Notes under the pieces: generated by a model
The model's database searches: none
Seen by the model: the letters and a program-made list of their open reading frames with translations, nothing else
What the model was told of the DNA's origin: nothing
Source of the DNA: Verrucomicrobiales bacterium
GTDB lineage: Bacteria > Verrucomicrobiota > Verrucomicrobiia > Verrucomicrobiales > Verrucomicrobiaceae
Assembly: GCA_003506995.1 (NCBI GenBank)
Contig: DNXB01000497.1
Location: 1-6,688 of the forward strand
Direction: 5' to 3'
DNA: 6,688 nt
In this document: positions 1-5,020 of the stretch, one piece after another
How the letters are laid out: every line of letters starts with the position of its first letter
How positions within the stretch are numbered: position 1 is the stretch's first letter
Program-made: the position numbers and the translations under genes

Positions 1-1
1 A

Positions 2-60
2 GGTGAGAAGTGTCGCCTGCGGCAGTGAGCCTTCCGACGGCTGACTTCTGACATCTCACC
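2..60. repeat. Imperfect inverted repeat in the non-coding left end
   Basis: GGTGAGA at 2-8 is the reverse complement of TCTCACC at 54-60. Overlapping alternative arms AGAAGT (6-11) and ACTTCT (44-49) enclose a further short GCC/GGC pairing (15-17 with 39-41). A separate 9-bp pair, GACGGCTGA (36-44) and TCAGCCGTC (78-86), competes with it. No T-tract follows, so a terminator for a gene to the left is possible but not shown. All three forward frames contain a stop within the first 44 bases. I see no convincing gene in 1-186; the ATG at 70 opens only about 24 codons. Confidence 0.25.
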
Positions 61-186
61 CGCTTCTTCATGGGCGCTCAGCCGTCTGCTAAGGGCGGGG
101 CCTCACGCGGCTGTCAGGCGTCATTTCGATGCACACACATCTGAGGTTGATGGCGAATTCGTGCGTGAACCCCCACCCAACTTATC

Positions 187-675
187 ATGAAACCTTTGAA
201 CACCATCATGCTGGCTTGCGCCGCGGCGCTGTCCTGCGCTGTCGCGGAAGAAAAGAAACCTGAACCAACTGTCGGCGAAAAAACCAAGGAGGTGCTGAAA
301 AAAGCCGGAGAGAAAACCAAGGACGCCGGACAAGCCGTCGTTGACGGCACCAAAAAAGCCACCAAGGCCCTGGTGGATGCTGTCACCCCGGACTCAGACG
401 CCAAAAAGGTCGAGGTGAAAATCGACGACAATGACATCGACATGCCGGCCAAACTGGAAGCGGGAAAAACCGCTTTCATGGTGAAAAACACCGGCAAGGA
501 AAAGCACAACTTCCGCATCCAAGGCGAAGGCGTGGATGAGAAGTTCCTCATGAACGTGAAGCCCGATGACAGCAAAGTCATGCATGTCACCCTCAAGCCA
601 GGCACTTATCAGATCACCTGCCCGGCTCATGAGAAAGAGGGCGACGCGATGAAGCGCACCCTGACCGTCGAGTGA
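187..675 (+). CDS. Secreted cupredoxin-like copper protein with Lys-rich helical N-terminal region
   Basis: This 162-residue protein is predicted to be exported and to bind one copper ion in a cupredoxin fold, as in plastocyanin, pseudoazurin and EfeO-type domains. Residues 1-20 form a signal peptide (K2, hydrophobic core, AVA before E21). Residues 21-72 are charged, Lys/Ala-rich and probably helical, with GEKTK at 30-34 and again at 41-45, an 11-residue period. Residues 73-162 form the cupredoxin domain. Candidate type 1 copper ligands are H107 (in KHNF), C145, H148 and M155. The H-to-C distance of 38 matches pseudoazurin, while the H-to-Met gap is two residues longer than usual. The partner is unknown; electron transfer or copper handling in the periplasm is inferred. 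The ATG at 187 is the only start giving a signal peptide. It has no Shine-Dalgarno sequence and follows a C-rich leader. The gene is more A-rich than its neighbours, mostly because of its many Lys codons. A strong hairpin lies 25 bases after the stop. Confidence 0.85.
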   Translation: MKPLNTIMLACAAALSCAVAEEKKPEPTVGEKTKEVLKKAGEKTKDAGQAVVDGTKKATKALVDAVTPDSDAKKVEVKIDDNDIDMPAKLEAGKTAFMVKNTGKEKHNFRIQGEGVDEKFLMNVKPDDSKVMHVTLKPGTYQITCPAHEKEGDAMKRTLTVE

Positions 676-700
676 ACGAACGTCGGCTGTTGAGAAAACA

Positions 701-731
701 GGGAAGCGACGGCATCACGCCGTCGCTTCCC
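701..731. terminator. Bidirectional rho-independent terminator between convergent genes
   Basis: A perfect 13-bp stem (701-713 with 719-731) encloses the 5-base loop ATCAC. Reading rightwards the stem is followed by TTTGAG. Reading leftwards, the opposite strand continues TGTTTTCT, so both directions have a T-run, and the leftward one is better. It lies 25 bases after the cupredoxin stop codon and 77 bases beyond the stop of the converging SRPBCC gene. It probably ends both transcripts. Confidence 0.8.
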
Positions 732-808
732 TTTGAGTCCTGGATGTGAACGTCCGATGGCATCAACGGCATCGGCTTTCCAGCCCCCATGGTTCTCCAT
801 GGATCAAG

Positions 809-1309
809 TCACTGGAGTTGCAGGCTGGCCCCTGTCATCGCTCCCTCGCGAACGCTGCTCTCGTGAATGCTTCCGCGCCAGCCTTCGGGCAGGCAGATCG
901 CGTCCTCGATGAACTCCTTGAAGTGCAGGAGATCGCCCGCCACGCGCGCCTTCACCAGGCCCAGGGCGGCGGCCGTCTTTTCGACAAGCCCTTCCGGCTC
1001 GTAATCCAGGTGCAGGAAGATCCGCGTTTGGTTGTCTTCCACAGCGCTGAAATCCACCCGCCCGGAAATCCTGGCCCCGCTCGTGCTGCGCCACGCGATG
1101 CATTGATCCGGCTCCTGCTCATAGATCTCCGCCTGCCAGGTCTTCTTCTTGCCGCCGATCCTCACCTCCCATTGCAGCCGTTGCTGGTCCAGTTGACGCA
1201 CGCTTTGCACGCCCTCCATGAAGAAGGGGAAGGACTCAAAGCGGGTCCACTGGTTGTAAACGGATTGCACGGGCAGGTCGATGTCGATGATCAGGTCAAT
1301 GGTTTCCAT
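809..1309 (-). CDS. SRPBCC family protein (polyketide cyclase/dehydrase, COQ10-like)
   Basis: This 166-residue soluble protein has the START-like helix-grip fold, which holds a hydrophobic ligand in a deep cavity. The matching features are the opening strand METIDLIIDIDLPVQSVYNQ, the helix WTRFESFPFFMEGV (21-34), RLQWEVRIGGKKKTWQAEI (44-62), the strand IAWRSTSG (71-78), LHLDYEPEG (99-107) and a long C-terminal helix at about 108-136. These recur in bacterial SRPBCC proteins annotated as cyclase/dehydrase. The ligand is unknown and no catalytic residue can be named. The frame stays open back to an ATG at 1417, but the family normally begins at METI, so the ATG at 1309 is chosen. It has no Shine-Dalgarno sequence. 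The last 25 residues or so look poorly conserved. The gene converges on the cupredoxin gene and diverges from the alcohol dehydrogenase gene across 220 bases. Confidence 0.85.
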   Translation of the reverse strand: METIDLIIDIDLPVQSVYNQWTRFESFPFFMEGVQSVRQLDQQRLQWEVRIGGKKKTWQAEIYEQEPDQCIAWRSTSGARISGRVDFSAVEDNQTRIFLHLDYEPEGLVEKTAAALGLVKARVAGDLLHFKEFIEDAICLPEGWRGSIHESSVREGAMTGASLQLQ

Positions 1310-1407
1310 ATCAAAACGAGAGGTGAGATTTGGCCCGTACATCGCAGCCCAGACCCGGCTCGGATGGGTCGATATGAACGTCCCGGACATTCTCCGCGCA
1401 CCTTGAC

Positions 1408-1427
1408 CCGGCGGCATCCGCCGCCGG
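1408..1427. repeat. Short perfect hairpin in the divergent spacer
   Basis: CCGGCGGC (1408-1415) is the exact reverse complement of GCCGCCGG (1420-1427), with the 4-base loop ATCC. It sits in the 220-base spacer (1310-1529) between the divergent SRPBCC and alcohol dehydrogenase genes. There is no T-tract on either side, so it does not look like a terminator. An operator or an RNA hairpin in the leader of one gene is possible, as is chance in GC-rich DNA. I see no convincing promoter boxes in the spacer. Confidence 0.35.
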
Positions 1428-1529
1428 CATTGAGAACGAGAGTGCCCGCAGTCTTCGGCAGAGATGGCGGAGTGACGAGCGTATCGGATTCAGCCGCTCT
1501 TCATTCCTCACCTGCCTCCGCATCCTCTT

Positions 1530-2591
1530 ATGCATCCAACCAAAGCCTACGCCGCCGCCAGTGCCACCGCTCCGCTGGCCTCCACCCTCATCCCACGCCG
1601 CGAACCGACCGAGCGCGACGTGCAGATCGAGATCCTCTTCTGCGGCATCTGCCACTCGGACCTGCACACGGTGCGCAATGAGTGGAGCCATGTGATGCAG
1701 ACCGTTTACCCCTGCGTCCCTGGCCACGAGATCGTCGGCCGCGTGACGAAGGTCGGTTCCGCCATCACGAAGCACAAACGCGGCGACATCGTCGGCGTCG
1801 GCTGCCTGGTGGGCTCCGATCAGAGCTGCCCCTGCTGCCGTGAGAACCTGGAGCAGCTCTGCCCGAACGGGGTGTTCACCTACAACTCGCCGGACAAACA
1901 CGGCACCGCTCCGGTCACCTATGGCGGCTATTCTGACAGCATCGTCGTGGACGAGCACTTCGTGCTGCGCATCCCGCCGAACCTGGATCTCGCGGGTTCC
2001 GCGCCCTTGCTGTGCGCAGGCATCACCGCCTACTCGCCGCTCAAGCGCGCCGGCGTGGGCCCGGGCCAGAAGGTCGGCGTCGTCGGCCTGGGCGGCCTCG
2101 GGCACATGGGCGTGAAACTGGCAAACGCCTTCGGGGCGCGGGTCGTCGTCTTCACCACCTCGCCGGGGAAGCGCGACGACGCGTTGCGCCTCGGCGCGCA
2201 CGAAGTCGTCATCTCCAGCGACGGCGCTGAGATGCAGAAGCATGCGGGCAGCTTTGATTTCATCCTCGATTGCGTCTCCGCCGAGCATGACCTCAACGTT
2301 TACCTCAACCTGCTGAAGCATGACGGCAACCTCACGCTGGTCGGCGCGCCTGAGAAGCCGCTGAGCATCTCCGCCTTCTCGCTGCTCTTCGGACGCCGCA
2401 GCCTTTCCGGCTCGCTTATCGGCGGCATCGCCGAGACGCAGGAGATGCTCGATTTCTGCGGCGCGCACAACATCACCTCCGATGTGGAGGTCATCCCGAT
2501 CCAAAAGCTCAACGAAGCCTATGAGCGTCTGCTCAAGGCCGATGTGAAGTACCGCTTCTGCATCGACATGGCGTCGCTGAAAGCGGAGTAG
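1530..2591 (+). CDS. Zinc-dependent alcohol/aldehyde dehydrogenase, YahK/CAD-like
   Basis: This 353-residue cytoplasmic medium-chain dehydrogenase interconverts alcohols and aldehydes. It aligns along its length with E. coli YahK (about 349 residues) and with the cinnamyl alcohol dehydrogenase group. Expected catalytic zinc ligands are C41 (GICHSD), H66 (PGHEIVG) and C162 (LLCAGIT). The nucleotide fold carries GLGGLGHMG at 186-194, and TTSPGKR at 209-215 resembles the Ser/Lys pattern that favours NADPH, so NADP(H) is inferred. The structural-zinc lobe reads D97-x2-C100-x2-C103-x7-C111: the usual first Cys is Asp, and there is an extra C102. In the Sulfolobus solfataricus enzyme a Glu fills this same ligand position, so the site may still bind zinc. 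The C-terminal GGIAETQEMLDFC and DVKYRFCID segments are typical of the group. The physiological substrate cannot be read from the sequence; reduction of aldehydes is the likely role. The ATG at 1530 matches the family start and lacks a Shine-Dalgarno sequence. Confidence 0.95.
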   Translation: MHPTKAYAAASATAPLASTLIPRREPTERDVQIEILFCGICHSDLHTVRNEWSHVMQTVYPCVPGHEIVGRVTKVGSAITKHKRGDIVGVGCLVGSDQSCPCCRENLEQLCPNGVFTYNSPDKHGTAPVTYGGYSDSIVVDEHFVLRIPPNLDLAGSAPLLCAGITAYSPLKRAGVGPGQKVGVVGLGGLGHMGVKLANAFGARVVVFTTSPGKRDDALRLGAHEVVISSDGAEMQKHAGSFDFILDCVSAEHDLNVYLNLLKHDGNLTLVGAPEKPLSISAFSLLFGRRSLSGSLIGGIAETQEMLDFCGAHNITSDVEVIPIQKLNEAYERLLKADVKYRFCIDMASLKAE

Positions 2592-2672
2592 CCGGCACGA
2601 TTGAGAAAGGGCGCACAAAAGACTTACATCCCCAGGCTTGATAGCGCGGGCGCGGCTCCTGAGATTAGCCAC

Positions 2673-3179
2673 ATGGAGCACGCAGCGATTTTGAAACAAG
2701 GCGTTCATGCCTGGAACGCGTTTGCCTTTGATGAGGGCCTCCAGGCGCCGCAACTGCGCGGGGCGAACCTGTGCGGGGAAAATCTCCGCCGGGTGAACCT
2801 GGCGCACGCGGATCTGCGCGGCGCCGACCTGCGCGAGGTGGACCTCACCATTTCAGATCTCCAGGGCGCGGACCTCAGCGGGGCTGATCTGCGTGGCGCG
2901 AATCTTGATGGCGCGAACTTTCGCGGCGCGACCCTGGATGACGCGGATCTGCGTCGGGCGCGTTTCACTGGCGCGACGTTTGCCGGGGCGCGGCTCCGTC
3001 GCGCGAACTTTCATGGCATGGATCTGCGTCGCGCGGATTTTGCCGAGGCGAATCTTCGCGGGGCCAACCTCGCCGGCACCCGGCTGATGTGGGCTCTCAT
3101 TCAAGGCGCGGACCTCGGCGGGGCCAATCTGACGGGTGTCGAGGTGCTGGGCGAGCCGCTGCTGCACGCGGCGGCGTAG
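2673..3179 (+). CDS. Pentapeptide-repeat protein (right-handed quadrilateral beta-helix)
   Basis: A short N-terminal segment (MEHAAILKQGVHAWNAF, with the GVxxWN motif common in such proteins) leads into 27 consecutive five-residue units from residue 26 to 160. They follow A(D/N)LxG, with Leu or Phe at the centre of nearly every unit; the 24th has Ile and the 27th Val. Four units make one coil, so the protein should form an unbroken helix of nearly seven coils. No loop insertions like those of Qnr or MfpA are seen, so gyrase protection is not suggested. There is no signal peptide, and the function is unknown. The frame extends upstream to a TTG at 2601, but the ATG at 2673 gives the family-like N-terminus. 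The gene lies 81 bases after the dehydrogenase and may share its transcript. A weak -35-like TTGAGA at 2601 has no good -10 partner. The 15-base coding period leaves other frames open as spurious ORFs. Confidence 0.9.
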   Translation: MEHAAILKQGVHAWNAFAFDEGLQAPQLRGANLCGENLRRVNLAHADLRGADLREVDLTISDLQGADLSGADLRGANLDGANFRGATLDDADLRRARFTGATFAGARLRRANFHGMDLRRADFAEANLRGANLAGTRLMWALIQGADLGGANLTGVEVLGEPLLHAAA

Positions 3180-3302
3180 ATGAGGAGAGAAAGAGGCCCG
3201 ATCCTGAGTCTGGGCATCAGATGAAGGGCCGGCCGCGTATCTTCTCACAAGGCGGCTCCAGTCCACCGACCCCGGCAAGCCCTTCCTCCACCCACACCTC
3301 TC

Positions 3303-3677
3303 ATGAAAACACCTTGCCTCCTTGTCGGCGCACTGGCCGCCGCCTCTGCGCTCGCCTCCTGCGTTTGCGGCGCTGGAACGTCTCAACACTACCAGGGCAG
3401 CCGTTATTCCAACACCACGCCCTGCCATGGTCATGTGCTCTGTGACCGCCGATGTTCAACCCAGGACACGCGCTGTGCCACATGCGCCTGTCCGACCCAA
3501 TCCTGCGTTCATGCGCGGGTGCGCACCCGGACGGACTGGTATGAAGGCGTGTCGCGCTATCCCAGCACCTGGGGCGCTCCAGAAACGACGACCGTGACGA
3601 CGACCACCTACACCTGGGTGTCTCCGCATCATGTCCGACGGTACCGGCCGTTCATGCCTGGAAACCACTCGTTTTAA
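3303..3677 (+). CDS. Small Cys-rich lipoprotein, unknown function
   Basis: I do not recognise this 124-residue protein. It starts with K2, a hydrophobic run and a clear lipobox L17-A18-S19-C20, so it should be a lipid-anchored envelope protein with the mature part beginning at C20. C22 follows, and then seven cysteines cluster in 28 residues: C41, C47, C51, C58, C61, C63 and C68, with H42 and H44 nearby. Disulfides outside the cytoplasm or metal binding are both possible. Residues 95-106 are Thr/Val-rich (a likely beta strand), encoded partly by a direct repeat ACGACGACC at 3585 and 3597. The C-terminus is rich in His, Arg, Tyr and Pro. The start lacks a Shine-Dalgarno sequence and has a C-rich leader like the other genes. 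It ends 23 bases from the stop of the converging zinc-ribbon gene, with no terminator visible between them. The lipobox is the main support that the ORF is real. Confidence 0.65.
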   Translation: MKTPCLLVGALAAASALASCVCGAGTSQHYQGSRYSNTTPCHGHVLCDRRCSTQDTRCATCACPTQSCVHARVRTRTDWYEGVSRYPSTWGAPETTTVTTTTYTWVSPHHVRRYRPFMPGNHSF

Positions 3678-3700
3678 CTCCGGCAGGACATCAGCCCGTC

Positions 3701-4000
3701 TCAGTGGTCCTTGCCACAGACGCTGCACATGAAGCGGTTGCCGCGTCCCCGGATCTCATACGTTTTCCCGCCGCAGAACGGGCATTTCACGGAAACGAAG
3801 TTCCGCAGGAACCAGCGCGTGGCCACCGCCACCAGCACACAACCCACCGGCATGGTGATCAGAGGCGTGATGCGATGACGCTCCAGCCAGTCCCAGATCA
3901 GAACGACAAACCCGCAGAACAACGCTCCCATGAGAAGCGGGCCGAAAAAGCAGAGGGCGAAGTGCCGTGACGAGGTCATGCGAGGTTCGGAATCATTCAC
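3701..4000 (-). CDS. Small two-pass membrane protein with C-terminal zinc ribbon
   Basis: This 99-residue protein has two likely membrane segments, about residues 14-36 (FALCFFGPLLMGALFCGFVV and onward) and 47-66. A C-terminal zinc ribbon follows, with C73-x2-C76 (CPFCGG) and C92-x2-C95 (CSVCGKDH). With both segments crossing the membrane, the ribbon and N-terminus lie on the same side, probably the cytoplasm. The family and function are unknown to me. The GTG start at 4000 overlaps the TGA stop of aroE in the sequence GTGA, so translation is probably coupled and the two genes share a transcript. An in-frame ATG at 3979 (residue 8) is the alternative start and would leave a gap of about 17 bases after aroE. 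Shared transcription does not prove a link to the shikimate pathway. Confidence 0.7.
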   Translation of the reverse strand: MNDSEPRMTSSRHFALCFFGPLLMGALFCGFVVLIWDWLERHRITPLITMPVGCVLVAVATRWFLRNFVSVKCPFCGGKTYEIRGRGNRFMCSVCGKDH

Positions 4001-4905
4001 GCCATCACCGCATCGCGCAAGCCCGCGCGCATCGCCTCCAGCGGCGCGGGGCGGCCGAACCAGTGCTCAAAGGAGATCGCGCCCTGGTGCAGCAGCAGCG
4101 TGAGACCGTCCACCGTCCTCGCACCAGCCGCCTTCGCATCCGCCAGCAGTGGTGTCTCGCCATCCGCACGATAAACCATGTCAAAGCAGAGATGACGTGC
4201 CGCCACGGTCTCCGCCGGGAGAAGTTTCGCGTCACCCGGCTTCATGCCGAGGGAGGTGGCGTTCACCAACAGGTCGGTTCCGACCATCTCAGCCACCACG
4301 GCCTCATCTGTCCAGGCAATAACCTTCACCTTCGTCCGCGGTGAGAGCTTGGACACCTCAGCCGCCAGGGCTTCGGCTTTCGCGGCCGTGCGGTTCGCCA
4401 AAACGAGCTGCGGGCAGCCCTCCAGCGCGCATTGCACCGCCACCGCGCGCCCGGCTCCACCACCGGCGCCGAGAATGAGCACGCGCAGATTCTTCACCTC
4501 GGCTCCGAACGCCTCCTTCACGCTGCGCAGGAAGCCGGGACCGTCGCTGTTGTAGCCATGCAGCTTGCCATCGCGAATCGCGAGCGTGTTCACCGCGCCG
4601 AGCTGTCGCGCCAGCGGGTCGAGCACATCCACCGCGTCCAGCGCCTCAAACTTGTGCGGGATGGTGATGTTCACGCCAAGAAAGCCGCAGGCCGCGAACT
4701 GCCGGAACGCCTGCGCCACATGGCCCACCGGCACCTGCACGCGGATGTATTGCGCCTCAATGCCGCAGGCCCGCAGCGCCGGATTGTGCATCTGCGGACT
4801 GCGCGAGTGCGCGATGGGATCGCCGATCACAGCCAGTCGTGCGGGCGGCGTGAAGCGCCCCGCGTCCCAGTTCATCAATTCATCAAAGGTCAAAAAGTCA
4901 CCCAC
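3997..4905 (-). CDS. aroE: Shikimate dehydrogenase (NADP+)
   Basis: AroE reduces 3-dehydroshikimate to shikimate with NADPH, a step in chorismate and aromatic amino acid synthesis in the cytoplasm. All expected motifs are present: shikimate-binding S34 and S36 (HSRSPQMHN), catalytic K85 (NITIPHK), N106 (GAVNT) and D121 (NSDGPG). The nucleotide loop GAGGGAGRA spans 146-154, N171-R172-T173 marks NADP preference, NATSLGM spans 215-221, and D242 and Q274 (LLLHQGA) follow. At 302 residues it is longer than the usual 270-280, because about 22 residues precede the normal beginning at LAVIGDP. The GTG at 4905 is used here; an ATG at 4875 (residue 11) would shorten this extension and fits a possible promoter whose transcript would start near 4905. 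No Shine-Dalgarno sequence is seen for either start. The stop overlaps the next gene's start, and the gene diverges from the ThuA-domain gene. Confidence 0.96.
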   Translation of the reverse strand: MGDFLTFDELMNWDAGRFTPPARLAVIGDPIAHSRSPQMHNPALRACGIEAQYIRVQVPVGHVAQAFRQFAACGFLGVNITIPHKFEALDAVDVLDPLARQLGAVNTLAIRDGKLHGYNSDGPGFLRSVKEAFGAEVKNLRVLILGAGGGAGRAVAVQCALEGCPQLVLANRTAAKAEALAAEVSKLSPRTKVKVIAWTDEAVVAEMVGTDLLVNATSLGMKPGDAKLLPAETVAARHLCFDMVYRADGETPLLADAKAAGARTVDGLTLLLHQGAISFEHWFGRPAPLEAMRAGLRDAVMA

Positions 4906-4911
4906 GCCGCA

Positions 4912-4940
4912 GTCATGCTGCGGGAGCGCGGCGCTGTCAA
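4912..4940 (-). promoter_or_regulatory. Possible sigma70-type promoter for aroE
   Basis: On the minus strand a perfect TTGACA lies at 4940-4935. After 17 bases comes CATGAC (4917-4912), which matches the -10 consensus at only three of six positions. Transcription would start near 4905, right at the GTG codon, so the transcript would be nearly leaderless or translation would begin at the ATG at 4875. The promoter is inferred from sequence alone. Confidence 0.3.
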
Positions 4941-4960
4941 AGCACGCCGCAATTTTCCCC

Positions 4961-4989
4961 TCGACACCCCGTTCTAAACACGCTGCAAT
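4961..4989 (+). promoter_or_regulatory. Possible sigma70-type promoter for the ThuA-domain gene
   Basis: TCGACA (4961-4966, five of six to the -35 consensus) and TGCAAT (4984-4989, four of six to the -10 consensus) are 17 bases apart, giving a leader of roughly 25 bases before the ATG at 5021. It lies back-to-back with the possible aroE promoter. A near-direct repeat overlaps the region: AAAGCACGCCGCAAT at 4939-4953 and AAACACGCTGCAAT at 4976-4989. The second copy covers the -10 box, so it could be an operator. This is inference. Confidence 0.3.
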
Positions 4990-5020
4990 CAGCCCCCTTC
5001 CAAATCACGCCCCACCTGCC

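Noticed and set aside
787..802. CCATGG repeated with loop TTCT, just beyond the SRPBCC stop, considered as a terminator
   Set aside because: The stem is only 6 bp, each arm is itself a palindrome, and no T-run follows; the hairpin at 701-731 is far better.
746..1681. A 311-codon plus-strand frame across the SRPBCC gene and into the dehydrogenase
   Set aside because: It is antisense to a recognisable SRPBCC protein, overlaps the start of the dehydrogenase, and its product is low-complexity without known motifs.
1311..2807. A 498-codon open frame on the minus strand opposite the dehydrogenase
   Set aside because: The plus strand encodes a complete, well-conserved dehydrogenase; the antisense frame has no recognisable domain and is open because of GC-rich codon bias.
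2673..3179. Pentapeptide protein considered as a Qnr-like quinolone-resistance determinant
   Set aside because: It is shorter than Qnr, lacks the loops and central break, and has many basic residues on the repeat; nothing supports gyrase binding.
3195..3230. GGCCC and GGGCC arms after the pentapeptide gene, considered as a terminator
   Set aside because: The stem is too short, the loop is long and there is no T-tract.
2853..3434. Minus-strand frame with a repetitive Arg/Ala/Ile product opposite the pentapeptide gene
   Set aside because: The repetition is the reverse reading of the 15-base period of the pentapeptide gene.
4565..5020. Upstream in-frame extension of the ThuA-domain gene
   Set aside because: It lies antisense to aroE, and the ATG at 5021 begins with a proper signal peptide.
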